Source: Polaribacter sp. Hel1_33_78 | Lineage (GTDB): Bacteria > Bacteroidota > Bacteroidia > Flavobacteriales > Flavobacteriaceae | Length of the DNA stretch: 64,000 nucleotides | Direction of reading: 5' to 3' | Assembly: GCF_900106075.1 (NCBI RefSeq) | Contig: NZ_LT629794.1 | Location: forward strand, 2,563,501-2,627,500 | Shown: positions 36,135-45,344 of the stretch, piece after piece | How the letters are laid out: every line of letters begins with the position of its first letter | Position numbering within the stretch: position 1 is the first letter of the stretch | Notes under the pieces: generated by a model | The model's database searches: none | Told to the model about the DNA's origin: nothing | Seen by the model: only the letters and a program-made list of their open reading frames with translations | Position numbers and translations under genes: made by a program

Positions 36135-36168
36135 AAAAACGCAATCATTAATTTGATTGCGTTTTTTT
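36135..36168 (+). terminator. Terminator after dnaK
   Basis: AAAAACGCAATCA and TGATTGCGTTTTT form a 13-bp stem followed by Ts, about 110 bases after the dnaK stop. Confidence 0.92.
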
Positions 36169-36224
36169 ATATACCATTGTGAAGAAAATTTTTCTTTCTG
36201 TGACAATCTTTTGTTAAATTATAA

Positions 36225-36250
36225 GATTGCTTCGTTCCTCGAAATGACGA
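36225..36250. repeat. Copy of a dispersed extragenic GCTTCG-type repeat
   Basis: GATTGCTTCGTTCCTCG, then AAATGACG, resembles the short extragenic element often scattered in bacterial genomes (forms like CATTGCGAGG ... GAAGCAATC). It is preceded by a small inverted repeat, CAATCTT/AAGATTG. Only one copy was seen here, so the repeat call rests on recollection of the motif. Confidence 0.45.
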
Positions 36251-36279
36251 TTTTAATTACTTTTACAAAAAAATAATTT

Positions 36280-36804
36280 TTGAAAACATTTCACCATAAA
36301 AATTTTTTTAAACATACTTTTTGCGAATTTCAACAAGTTAAGAACTTTGAATTCCCAGAAGAGACAATCTATAAAAGTAAATCTGAAAGTATTTATTTTT
36401 ATACTGATGAGGGAGTTTATAGAAAATCGAATCATTGGGGAAGAGTTGCCAATTGTAGATGGAAAATTATTGCGAATAAGAATTACAAGAATCAACAAAT
36501 AGTTATTGGTTTTGCAAAATGGAATAGTTTCTACCCTATAAATTCATCAGAAAAAACATTTCTCATTGAAGTTAATTTTGATGAAAAAATGACTAAAATT
36601 CAACCAAAAAAAGAGGACTCAACTCAGTATTCATTCAACTATTCTGAAGCGCAAAAAAAAATGAAACAAATAACTCAATTATTTAAAGATGATAAATGGG
36701 CGAAACATTTCGATCTAGAAATTGAAGAATTACGATTTAAAATTATTTCTCAATATATCAATTCAGAGAGAAGCCTTCAAGAAATAAAGAGAAGTCTCAA
36801 TTAA
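36280..36804 (+). CDS. Hypothetical protein
   Basis: This 174-residue protein is not recognised. It starts with TTG at 36280; no ATG precedes the conserved-looking body. It has no signal peptide or membrane segment. The middle (about 45-105) is strand-rich with several Trp (SNHWGRVANCRWKII, FAKWNSFYP) and the C-terminal third is helical and charged. It stands alone between the dnaK terminator and ndh, just after a dispersed repeat. Confidence 0.6.
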   Translation: MKTFHHKNFFKHTFCEFQQVKNFEFPEETIYKSKSESIYFYTDEGVYRKSNHWGRVANCRWKIIANKNYKNQQIVIGFAKWNSFYPINSSEKTFLIEVNFDEKMTKIQPKKEDSTQYSFNYSEAQKKMKQITQLFKDDKWAKHFDLEIEELRFKIISQYINSERSLQEIKRSLN

Positions 36805-36867
36805 AAAATCACCTCTTTTTAGTAAATTTATAACTCTAATAATCTAAAATTATATCCATCCAAAAAA

Positions 36868-38169
36868 ATGAACATTCCACAAACTAGTTTTCCAAGAGTT
36901 GTTATTATTGGTGGCGGATTTGCAGGTTTAGCTGCTGCAAAAGGATTAGAAGAACAAGAACTGCAAGTTATTTTAATAGACAAACACAATTACCATACTT
37001 TTCAACCCTTACTCTACCAAGTTGCAACTGGTGGTCTAGAGCCAGATTCCATTGCTTTTCCTTTAAGAAAACTCTTTAATGATGTTGAAAACTTCTACTT
37101 TAGATTGGCAGAAGTCAAAAAAATAAATCCACAAAAAAAAATAGTTGAAACTTCAATTGGTAATTTGGAATATGATGAATTAATCATTGCAACAGGATCT
37201 AAAACCAACTTTTTTGGTAACACGAATATCCAAAAACATACAATGGAAATGAAGTCTATTCCTCAATCTTTAAACATTAGAAGTTTAATTTTAGAGAACT
37301 TTGAAGAAGCTTTACTAACCTCCAATATTGAAGAAAGAAATGCTTTAATGAATTTTATAATTGTGGGAGGTGGACCAACAGGAGTAGAATTAGCCGGTGC
37401 TTTAGCCGAGATGAAAAAAGGAATTCTTCCAAAAGATTATCCGGATTTAGACATCCGTAAAATGCAAATAAACTTAATACAAAGTTCTGATTGTATTTTA
37501 AAAGGAATGAGTGCAAAAGCTTCTGAAAAAGCAGAGGATTTTCTAATTAATTTAGGAGTTAATGTTTGGAAAAACTTGCGTGTTTTAGATTATGATGGAA
37601 AAATAGTAACTACAAGTGGTCAAGATCATTTTAAGGCAGAAACCGTTATTTGGGCTGCCGGCGTAAAAGGTGAAATGATTGATGGGTTGCATGCAGAATG
37701 TGTAATTGAAAGAGCGGCTAGAATTAAAGTTAATGAATATAATCAAGTTTTGAGTCACCCAAATATCTATGCAATTGGTGATGTAGCTTGCATGGCATCC
37801 GAAGAAAAACCTTACGGACATCCAATGATGGCACAACCCGCTATACAACAAGGAAGATTGGTGGCTAAAAATATTTTAGCAAAACTATTCAATAAAACAC
37901 TGAAATCATTTGTTTATAATGATAAAGGTTCTATGGCAACCATTGGACGCAATAAAGCGGTGGTAGACTTACCAAAATGGAAGTTTCAAGGAGTTTTTGC
38001 TTGGTTTGTTTGGATGTTTGTTCATCTATTTTCTTTAATTGGCTTTAGAAACAAAGCCATTGTTTTTCTAAATTGGGTGTATAATTATATTCGTTTTGAT
38101 AGAGAAACTCGATTAATTATTAGACCTTATAAGAATAAAAATAGCTTTAGCTTTAAAGATAACCACTAA
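36868..38169 (+). CDS. ndh: Type II NADH dehydrogenase (NDH-2)
   Basis: The 433-residue flavoprotein has an N-terminal FAD motif (IGGGFAGLAAAKGL), an internal NADH motif (IVGGGPTGVELAGALAEM) and a conserved IYAIGDVA. The hydrophobic C-terminal segment (about 370-405) anchors it to the membrane. It oxidises NADH and reduces quinone without pumping protons. It appears monocistronic. Confidence 0.92.
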   Translation: MNIPQTSFPRVVIIGGGFAGLAAAKGLEEQELQVILIDKHNYHTFQPLLYQVATGGLEPDSIAFPLRKLFNDVENFYFRLAEVKKINPQKKIVETSIGNLEYDELIIATGSKTNFFGNTNIQKHTMEMKSIPQSLNIRSLILENFEEALLTSNIEERNALMNFIIVGGGPTGVELAGALAEMKKGILPKDYPDLDIRKMQINLIQSSDCILKGMSAKASEKAEDFLINLGVNVWKNLRVLDYDGKIVTTSGQDHFKAETVIWAAGVKGEMIDGLHAECVIERAARIKVNEYNQVLSHPNIYAIGDVACMASEEKPYGHPMMAQPAIQQGRLVAKNILAKLFNKTLKSFVYNDKGSMATIGRNKAVVDLPKWKFQGVFAWFVWMFVHLFSLIGFRNKAIVFLNWVYNYIRFDRETRLIIRPYKNKNSFSFKDNH

Positions 38170-38241
38170 CGACTTTTATTAAATAATTATAAAAATTGAT
38201 CTTTTTTTGAGCAATATCAATAATACTTTAAATTGGTTGAA

Positions 38242-38704
38242 ATGAATACAAATACAAAAGTAAAACAAAGTGATAAATTAGAATTAGCTTATATTTCTCA
38301 CAAAGGAAAAATGGAAGCTATAGGAAATGTTTATGATAGATTGGTAAAATGGGCAACTCCCCAAGATTTGATAAATAAAGAAACAAGAATGCTTACAATT
38401 TATCATGATAGCCCCAATTACGGATTCAAATTATTTACGCATGAGTGCTTGTATTGTGCTAAGTCATGCTCTAAAAGTTGATGGAGAAGTGAATTTAAGA
38501 ACCCTAGAACCGACAAAATGTATTGTTTCTAGATTTGAGATTACTCCCAATAAATTTCAACAAGCATGGGAATCTAATTTTAAATGGATGGTTCAAAACG
38601 GATATAAAAAATCTACCATAGACCCTTTTGAAATTTATTATAACAACGCAAAAGAACATTCAGAAAACAAATTTATTGTTGATTTATGTATTCCTATTTT
38701 GTAA
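38242..38704 (+). pseudogene. GyrI-like effector-binding domain gene, frameshifted
   Basis: Two overlapping frames together encode one GyrI/AraC-effector-binding-like protein of about 153 residues. The first frame (38242-38481) gives the N-terminal half through LTIYHDSP; the second gives ITDSNYLRMSACIVL through the C-terminal FIVDLCIPIL. Removing one C from the run CCCC at 38412-38415 joins them as YHDSPITDSNYLR, which fits the family. The gene is therefore broken by a single-base insertion, or the base is a sequencing error. GyrI-like proteins bind small hydrophobic ligands. Confidence 0.8.
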
Positions 38705-38798
38705 ATTAAAATTCATCATTAAATAATCTCAATTGAGCATGGTTCTTGTGTTAAAATTAAAAAACATCAGAGATTTGAATCATCTTAAAACAACAGTC

Positions 38799-39227
38799 AT
38801 GAAAAAACTACTTTTAATAGCGGCTTTAATTTTAAGTGTTGTAAGCAACATCAATGCACAAGAAGAAAAAGAAACACTTAATTTAACAATAGAATTCTTT
38901 GGAATGAAGTCTAATAAAGGAAACCTTTTTGTGGCTCTTTACAACACGGAAAACACCTTTTTAAAAAAACCGTTTAAGGGTGAAATTGTAGTAATAAAAA
39001 ACAAAAAATCTATAGTTATATTTAAAAATTTGCCAAAAGGAGTGTATGCAATTTCATCTTTCCATGACGAAAATGATAATAAAAAAATGGATACAAACTT
39101 TTTTAGAATTCCAAAAGAACCTTTAGGAATATCCAATAATGTAAAAGGTTTTATGGGGCCTCCTAAGTATAAAGATGCTAAATTTAACTTAGATTCAAAT
39201 AAAACAATTTCTATAAAAGTAGACTGA
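38799..39227 (+). CDS. DUF2141 domain exported protein
   Basis: The 142-residue precursor has a signal peptide (MKKLLLIAALILS, cleavage after NAQ near residue 20) and a DUF2141 beta-sandwich with SNKGNLFVALYNTE, LPKGVYAISSFHDENDN and FRIPKEPLGISNN. The domain is common in Bacteroidota envelopes; its function is unknown. The ATG at 38799 is preferred because it starts the signal peptide, whereas 38733 would add a non-hydrophobic extension. Confidence 0.85.
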   Translation: MKKLLLIAALILSVVSNINAQEEKETLNLTIEFFGMKSNKGNLFVALYNTENTFLKKPFKGEIVVIKNKKSIVIFKNLPKGVYAISSFHDENDNKKMDTNFFRIPKEPLGISNNVKGFMGPPKYKDAKFNLDSNKTISIKVD

Positions 39228-39316
39228 TTTTTTTTAAAATTTATTAAAGAAAACAATTTTCCAAATGAATCTTGTAGTTCCGGAGTGCAAATCTTTTCTA
39301 AAGAATAATTAAGGCA

Positions 39317-40399
39317 TTATTCTAAAATTTTTGTAATCAATTCTTGTTTCGCTTTTTCGTCATCACCAAATAACCATTGTAAGACATTATCTTCCCAAAT
39401 AGCATCACAATCTTGTTCGGTTAAAATCTTTTGTTCTTTTGCTAAATCTAAAATTTTTCCGGGATAAGAAGATTGTATTTCACTCTCCATTTCTCCTAGA
39501 GGATAAGGATCATCTAATCCCATTAACACTTGTTTAACACCTTGATTTTTAACGAGCAATCCTAAAGAACCTGTATCGTGAACTAATGTATCAAAGAAAA
39601 TATTTGGATGCCCAACTGCTTTTCTAGGATGTGTTTTTCCTTCAAATAAATCTGGCCTTCCATCAAAACCTTGGATTCGTCTTCCTAAATTCATTTGCGC
39701 TAATTGACCACCGTGAGCAAAACACACACGCATATTTGGAAACTTTTTGTAATAACCATTTAACGTTAAAAAATGATAGGCATCTGCACATTGCGCCAAC
39801 ATCCAAATTAAATGAAATCGCCAAGAAGTATTTTCTAGTTTAATAAACTTCTCTCCATCATAAGGATGAATTTCAACTGCTAAATTATATTTACTTGCTA
39901 ATTCAAAAATGGGTTCATTTTCTTCATCAAAAATACATCTCCAAGTTCCAATTGTATCCATGTAGTGTGTTGGTAAACACAATAAACGCATCCCTAATTC
40001 TTCTACACAACGTTCTATTTCCCAACAAGCTCCGCGCACAAAACCCGGATGAACTACGAAACCACAAGTAAATTTTGAGGGGTTTTCGTGTTGAACTTTC
40101 GCATTAAAATCGTTCTGAAAACGCAATGCTTGTTTCATTTCTTCAACGCGCAAACCGTTTCCATATAATTGCGATAAGTTTAAAACTACCGCATGATCAA
40201 TTTTAAATTGATCCATCCACTCTAATTTTTCATCTAAGAAAAAGCTAGAATCTGTTACCGGACGACTCCAATCTTTTTGCAGCATAAATTTTCGATCTTC
40301 ATCTACCCAAAAAATCCCTTTATCTTTCATAAACTTAGGAATTTCCTCTGGATAAGGCAATAAATGTGAGTGTCCGTTAATACGCAGTTTACGTTTCAT
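39317..40399 (-). CDS. 2-amino-3-carboxymuconate-6-semialdehyde decarboxylase (ACMSD)
   Basis: The 360-residue amidohydrolase-type decarboxylase has the metal-binding NGHSH (His 10, His 12) near the start, CFAHGGQL in the body and GLDDPYPLG near the end. It decarboxylates the ring-opened product of 3-hydroxyanthranilate, diverting it from quinolinate. It abuts the 3-hydroxyanthranilate dioxygenase gene, giving a direct two-step pair, and is the last gene of the kynurenine cluster. Confidence 0.9.
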   Translation of the reverse strand: MKRKLRINGHSHLLPYPEEIPKFMKDKGIFWVDEDRKFMLQKDWSRPVTDSSFFLDEKLEWMDQFKIDHAVVLNLSQLYGNGLRVEEMKQALRFQNDFNAKVQHENPSKFTCGFVVHPGFVRGACWEIERCVEELGMRLLCLPTHYMDTIGTWRCIFDEENEPIFELASKYNLAVEIHPYDGEKFIKLENTSWRFHLIWMLAQCADAYHFLTLNGYYKKFPNMRVCFAHGGQLAQMNLGRRIQGFDGRPDLFEGKTHPRKAVGHPNIFFDTLVHDTGSLGLLVKNQGVKQVLMGLDDPYPLGEMESEIQSSYPGKILDLAKEQKILTEQDCDAIWEDNVLQWLFGDDEKAKQELITKILE

Positions 40400-40930
40400 T
40401 TATTTAATTTTATTTGGTCCTTGCATTACAGTTCCACAAGCTTCGCATGTACATTTTTCTTTATCAGAATAATAATTGTCAAATATTCTTGGCATGTCCG
40501 TTTCTATATTATTCAGAGCAAACTCTTCTCTATATAAAGCGTTTCCACAGTTTTCGCAATACCATTCCAATGCATCTAACATTCCTTCAGAACGAGGATA
40601 TTCTATGACTAAACCAACTGTGTGTTTTTTTCTTTGTGGTGAGTGAGGAACTTTTGCTGGTAATAGATAAATATCGCCTTCATTGATTTCAACATCAATC
40701 ATTGCCCCATTATCATCTATAATTTTTAAAATCATATCTCCTTCTACTTGATAGAAAAACTCAGGAGTTTCGTTATAATGATAATCTTTTCTATTATTTG
40801 GACCACCAACAACCATTACAATATATTCCCCGTTATCCCAAACTTGTTTGTTACCAACAGGCGGTTTTAATAAATGACGATGTTCATCAATCCAATTCTT
40901 AAAATTTAAAGGCTTTACTAAATTGCTCAT
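40400..40930 (-). CDS. nbaC: 3-hydroxyanthranilate 3,4-dioxygenase
   Basis: The 176-residue cupin dioxygenase has the Fe ligands in the PEFFYQVEGDM and LLPAKVPHSP region. A C-terminal rubredoxin-like metal site follows, made of CENCGN and CEACG, which is typical of bacterial HAO. It opens the ring of 3-hydroxyanthranilate to aminocarboxymuconate semialdehyde. It lies between the SDR gene (21 bases) and ACMSD (0 bases). Confidence 0.95.
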   Translation of the reverse strand: MSNLVKPLNFKNWIDEHRHLLKPPVGNKQVWDNGEYIVMVVGGPNNRKDYHYNETPEFFYQVEGDMILKIIDDNGAMIDVEINEGDIYLLPAKVPHSPQRKKHTVGLVIEYPRSEGMLDALEWYCENCGNALYREEFALNNIETDMPRIFDNYYSDKEKCTCEACGTVMQGPNKIK

Positions 40931-40951
40931 ATTCTTTAGATTTTTATCAAT

Positions 40952-41728
40952 TTACAAACTTTTTGTTCTACCGCCATCAACAGGAATGTTAATTCCGTTT
41001 ATATAACTTGCTTTTTTACTTGATAAAAACACAATTGCAGCAGCCACTTCTTCTGGTTTTGCGAAACGTTTTGCCGGGGAAGCATTTTTCATAGCTTCAG
41101 CAACTTCATCAAAAGACTTTCCTGTTTTATTGGCTTTATTGTCTATAATTTCTTTTAAACGTGCTGTTCCTGTGGCTCCTGGCAATACATTATTTACAGT
41201 AATTCCGAATTCACCCAACTCATTTGCCAACGTTTTCGACCAACTAGCTACCGCACCACGAATTGTATTGGAAACACCCAAACCATCTAAAGGTTGTTTT
41301 ACAGATGTAGAAATTACGTTTATAATTCTACCAAAACATTGAGACTTCATGAAGGGCACCAAACTTTGTACTAATATATGATTGCACTTCAAATGTTGTG
41401 TAAAAGCGCTATCAAATTCCTCTAATTTCGCATTAAATATAGGACCTCCTGCAGGACCTCCTGTATTATTTACCAAGATATGGAATTGTAAATCTGATGC
41501 TTCTAAAATCTCTTTTAATTCATTTGGCTTCGAAAAATCTGCCACTAAATAACTATGACATTGATTCTCATTTGGTAATTCTGATAAAACCTTTTTTAAC
41601 TTCTCTTTATTTCGAGCTATCAAAGTTACATTTACCCCTTCTTCTGCCAACAAAATTGCAGTTGCTTTTCCAATTCCTTGTGTGCTGCCGCAAACCAAAG
41701 CATTTTTATTTTTTAGTTCTAAGTTCAT
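40952..41728 (-). CDS. SDR family protein with substituted catalytic site
   Basis: The 258-residue Rossmann-fold protein has the cofactor motif GSTQGIG (14-20), the NNTGG segment and a C-terminal ASYINGINIPVDGG. The usual YxxxK catalytic pair is absent: the aligned positions are Ser153 and Arg157 in VSNTIRGAV. The fold is intact, so it may be a non-canonical dehydrogenase or a binding protein. It lies inside the kynurenine cluster between the aldehyde dehydrogenase and HAO genes; its step is unknown. Confidence 0.85.
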   Translation of the reverse strand: MNLELKNKNALVCGSTQGIGKATAILLAEEGVNVTLIARNKEKLKKVLSELPNENQCHSYLVADFSKPNELKEILEASDLQFHILVNNTGGPAGGPIFNAKLEEFDSAFTQHLKCNHILVQSLVPFMKSQCFGRIINVISTSVKQPLDGLGVSNTIRGAVASWSKTLANELGEFGITVNNVLPGATGTARLKEIIDNKANKTGKSFDEVAEAMKNASPAKRFAKPEEVAAAIVFLSSKKASYINGINIPVDGGRTKSL

Positions 41729-41805
41729 CTTTGTAATCTATTATCCAAATCTAACCTCATACGAGTCAAGATCAAATCCATTTATATATTTTAATTTCCT
41801 TTACC

Positions 41806-43251
41806 TTATTCGTATTGAATACAAATATTTTTAGGTTCTGTAAAAAACCGTAAAGCTTCAAAACCTCCTTCTCTACCAATACCAGAATCTTTTTGTCCAC
41901 CAAAAGGGGTTCTTAAATCACGTAACATCCAAGTATTTACCCAAACAATTCCCGCCTGTAATTGTTTAGAGAACTGCATGGTTCTGTTTAAGTTATTCGT
42001 CCATAAAGTTGATGACAACCCATATTTTACATCATTCGCTAATTGCAATGCTTCTTCATCCGTTTTAAAAGACATAATTGTGACTAAAGGTCCAAAAATT
42101 TCTTCTTGATTTAATCTACATTGATTATCCCAAACCTCTATAATTGCAGGCTGTAAATAGTATCCATTTTCGCAATTATTGACACTTACTCTTTCACCTC
42201 CAAACAAAAGTTTTCCGCCTTCTTTTGATGCAATATCAATATAACTCTTTACTTTTTCTAAATGTTCTTTAGAAACTAAAGCACCAATATTTGTGTTCTT
42301 TTCTGATGGATGTCCTACTTTTAATTCAGCCACTTTCTCAATAAAGTCTTTTTTGAATTTCTCGTAGATTTTTTCTTCCACAAAAATTCTACTTCCACAT
42401 AAACATATCTGACCTTGATTTGCAAATGAAGAACGAACTGTAGTTTCCAACATTTTATCATAATTACAATCTGCAAAAATGATATTTGGATTCTTCCCTC
42501 CTAATTCCAGAGATAACTTTTTAAACATTGGCGCTGCAATTCTAGCTATTTGGGCACCCGTTCTTGTTCCTCCTGTGAAAGAAATTGCTTTGATATTTGG
42601 ATGTTCTACAATTGCTTGTCCTGTTGAGCTACCCATGCCATGAATAATATTTAGCACCCCTTTTGGGAGGCCGGCTTGGTTACAAATTTCTCCTAATAAA
42701 TACGCTGTCATTGGCGTAATTTCACTTGGTTTTGCAACGACACAATTACCTGCAGCAATTGCTGGTGCAATTTTCCATGTAAATAAATACAACGGTAAAT
42801 TCCAAGGAGAAATACAACCGACAACTCCTATTGATTGGCGAAGTGTAAAATTCAACGCATTTAAACCAAGACTCTCGTGAGCTTCTGTTGAAAACTGTGT
42901 AATTGCATTTGCATAAAATTGAAAATTACTCGCAGCCCTTGGAATATCGATCTGTTTTGCTAAACTGATTGGTTTTCCATTATCTTCAGATTCTGCCTTT
43001 GCTAAAAAATCTAATTTTTCTAGAATTAAACCTGCTATTTTCGCTAAGATTTTACTTCTTTCTTCTAAAGTGGTATTGGACCATTTGGGAAAAGCTTTTG
43101 CTGCAGCTAAATATCCTATTTCTACATCTTCTTTTGTTGAATTAGGTATTTGTCCACAAACCTTCCCAATTGATGGATTGTAATTGTCTATCCAATTATT
43201 TTTAATTGGATTCACAAATTCACCATTTATGTAGTTTTGTATATTCCCCAT
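41806..43251 (-). CDS. Aldehyde dehydrogenase, probable 2-aminomuconate semialdehyde dehydrogenase
   Basis: The 481-residue ALDH has the catalytic Cys at residue 283 (NQGQICLCG), the general-base Glu in LSLELGGKNP and the SFTGGTRTG cofactor loop. By context it should oxidise 2-aminomuconate-6-semialdehyde, the ACMSD product, to 2-aminomuconate with NAD. The AmnC/HmsD-like subfamily placement comes from operon position. It follows the M20 peptidase gene by 1 base. Confidence 0.9.
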   Translation of the reverse strand: MGNIQNYINGEFVNPIKNNWIDNYNPSIGKVCGQIPNSTKEDVEIGYLAAAKAFPKWSNTTLEERSKILAKIAGLILEKLDFLAKAESEDNGKPISLAKQIDIPRAASNFQFYANAITQFSTEAHESLGLNALNFTLRQSIGVVGCISPWNLPLYLFTWKIAPAIAAGNCVVAKPSEITPMTAYLLGEICNQAGLPKGVLNIIHGMGSSTGQAIVEHPNIKAISFTGGTRTGAQIARIAAPMFKKLSLELGGKNPNIIFADCNYDKMLETTVRSSFANQGQICLCGSRIFVEEKIYEKFKKDFIEKVAELKVGHPSEKNTNIGALVSKEHLEKVKSYIDIASKEGGKLLFGGERVSVNNCENGYYLQPAIIEVWDNQCRLNQEEIFGPLVTIMSFKTDEEALQLANDVKYGLSSTLWTNNLNRTMQFSKQLQAGIVWVNTWMLRDLRTPFGGQKDSGIGREGGFEALRFFTEPKNICIQYE

Positions 43252-43252
43252 A

Positions 43253-44758
43253 CTATAAACTCGTGTTTAAAATAGCCAAACAAATTTTAATTCCTTGCCT
43301 AATATTTCCAATTCTTATGTTTTCGTTTGGATTATGCTGATTGTTATCCATGTTCACCATCGGAACAATAATAGCAGGAATATTTAGTTCGCTAATTGCC
43401 GAAATAATTGGAACAGTTCCTCCCATAGTTCTAATGCTAACGGGTTTCTTGCCAAATATTGAGGTTAAAGAGATTCTTAATTTTTCTCCAAATGGAGAAT
43501 TCAATGGAGTTCTAAAAGCATTTACACCAGAATTCCCTTTAAAAGTTACAATTTTAAAATTTTCAAGCCTTTCTTTATCAGTCGGAACTCTATCCAAAAC
43601 TAAAAATCCTTGATTTTTAATATGCTTTTTAATTTTCTCCAATTGTAATTCCCCATCAGTTTCAACTACCAAACGAACATCAATATTTGCCGTTGCATAT
43701 TCAGGAATAATAGTTTTTAAACCTTCTCCTTTCCATGAAGTACCTATTTGCCTAACATTTAAAGTAGGATATTGCAATGCTTCTTGATAATTTTCTCCAA
43801 CACTTTCTGCTTTATGAATCAGTAACGAATTATTAATATCAATTGTGCTGTCTGGAACTGAGTTTAGGATATTAGATACTGCTTTATTTATGTTAATTCC
43901 TTTGTAGTAATCTTTAATCAAGACTTTTCCATCATCAGATTTCATTGAAGTGAGTAACCTAGAAAGACTAAATACTGGATTAGAAACATAATTTCCATAA
44001 TGTCCGCTATGTTGAGGCAATTTTGATCCATATGTAGTAATACTGCATGTAGCAATTCCTCTGCACCCAAACGTTAATGTTGGTTGATTAGAGTTATGAG
44101 CAGGACCGTCCATAATAATCATGTAATCAGACCTGTATGCTTCTTTATACTTTTTTAAAGTTGATAAAAAACCTTGAGAACCATACTCCTCTTCCAAATC
44201 GAAAATAATTTTAATATTAAATTTAGGATTTTGGTGCTGTTTTTGCAATAATTCTAGAGCGGACAAAAACATTATAATTGGCGCTTTATCATCTGCGGCG
44301 GCTCTTCCAAAAATTCTCCAATCATCATTAATTTCCCCTTTTAAACTGGACCAAGTAATTGCTCTCCAGTCTCCATCTTCCTTTTGTTCTTTTAACATGG
44401 GGTGAAACGGATTTTTTTGATTCCACATTTTAGGGTTTACAGCCTGTCCATCCAAATGAAAATAAAATAAAACTGTTTTAAACGTTGGATCGAGTATTCT
44501 TTGAGCAAATAATACTGGTAATGTGGATGATTCTAATTTTTTTAGTTGGAACCCTACTTTTTCATATCTATTTTTAACCCAATCAATGTTCTCATACATT
44601 TTTTGCTTATCAGCAGGCAAGTTAGGAATGCTTACAAATTCTTTATGACTAACTAAAACTTCTGAAAGTTTTGAATTAATTTTTGGATCCCAGTTTTCTT
44701 GTGCACTTAAAGAACTCAGGATCAATGAAAAAACTGATATTGCGATAATACTTTTCAT
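43253..44758 (-). CDS. Exported M20 family metallopeptidase in kynurenine cluster
   Basis: The 501-residue precursor has a signal peptide (hydrophobic core about 4-17, cleavage near SAQ at 20). The M20 dizinc peptidase domain has FHLDGQ, AADDKAP and EEEYGSQG as metal and catalytic motifs, with a dimerisation insert. It should hydrolyse peptides or N-acyl amino acids in the periplasm. Its place between the RidA and ALDH genes suggests a substrate that feeds tryptophan or kynurenine catabolism, which is inference. Confidence 0.86.
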   Translation of the reverse strand: MKSIIAISVFSLILSSLSAQENWDPKINSKLSEVLVSHKEFVSIPNLPADKQKMYENIDWVKNRYEKVGFQLKKLESSTLPVLFAQRILDPTFKTVLFYFHLDGQAVNPKMWNQKNPFHPMLKEQKEDGDWRAITWSSLKGEINDDWRIFGRAAADDKAPIIMFLSALELLQKQHQNPKFNIKIIFDLEEEYGSQGFLSTLKKYKEAYRSDYMIIMDGPAHNSNQPTLTFGCRGIATCSITTYGSKLPQHSGHYGNYVSNPVFSLSRLLTSMKSDDGKVLIKDYYKGININKAVSNILNSVPDSTIDINNSLLIHKAESVGENYQEALQYPTLNVRQIGTSWKGEGLKTIIPEYATANIDVRLVVETDGELQLEKIKKHIKNQGFLVLDRVPTDKERLENFKIVTFKGNSGVNAFRTPLNSPFGEKLRISLTSIFGKKPVSIRTMGGTVPIISAISELNIPAIIVPMVNMDNNQHNPNENIRIGNIRQGIKICLAILNTSL

Positions 44759-44760
44759 AA

Positions 44761-45162
44761 TTATTTCTTGTAAGCCGTTACTTTAATCTCAACTACCAAA
44801 TCTGGATGTGGTAATTGATGTACCGCAACAGTTGTTCTTGCTGGACCAGTTTCTGCATTAAAAAATTCTGCATAGGCTTTATTATATCCTGCAAAATCAT
44901 TCATGTTTACCAAAAATGTAGAAACATCCACCACATCATTTATACTCGCTCCAACTGCTTGTAAGTTTTTATCAATATTTTGTAAAACTTCTCTTGTTTG
45001 AGTTTCAATGTTTAGAAATTTTGTTCCCATTTCATCAATTATATCAACTCCTGCAATAGTATTATCTGCTCTTCTTGAACTCGTTCCTGAAACAAAAATA
45101 AAATCGCCTACTACTTTTACGTGCGGATATGCTCCTCTTGGTGTTACTTTTTTATCTGACAT
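44761..45162 (-). CDS. RidA family protein, probable 2-aminomuconate deaminase
   Basis: The 133-residue YjgF/RidA-fold protein has the [22 protein letters not shown] signature region with its conserved Arg. Most RidA members deaminate imines. In kynurenine clusters of other bacteria a RidA-like enzyme is the 2-aminomuconate deaminase giving 4-oxalocrotonate, which fits here because the ALDH is nearby. It is 2 bases from the M20 gene and 182 bases after kmo. Confidence 0.85.
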   Translation of the reverse strand: MSDKKVTPRGAYPHVKVVGDFIFVSGTSSRRADNTIAGVDIIDEMGTKFLNIETQTREVLQNIDKNLQAVGASINDVVDVSTFLVNMNDFAGYNKAYAEFFNAETGPARTTVAVHQLPHPDLVVEIKVTAYKK

Positions 45163-45344
45163 ATTATTCTATTGCTAATTCTAATAACCTTAATGTGGTT
45201 CTTACATTTCTTGTGATTGCTGTTCTTTTTAATTTCCGTTAAATAAATTGTTAAAAATATTAGTCCTTGTAAATTATGTTGGACAACAGATACAAATCAT
45301 TATAAATTTTATATTCATCCTCTTTTATTCCTTTGTTTTTAATT

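Noticed and set aside
38405..38704. Second GyrI frame as an independent gene
   Set aside because: It begins inside the first frame and holds only the C-terminal half of one domain, so it was treated as one frameshifted gene.
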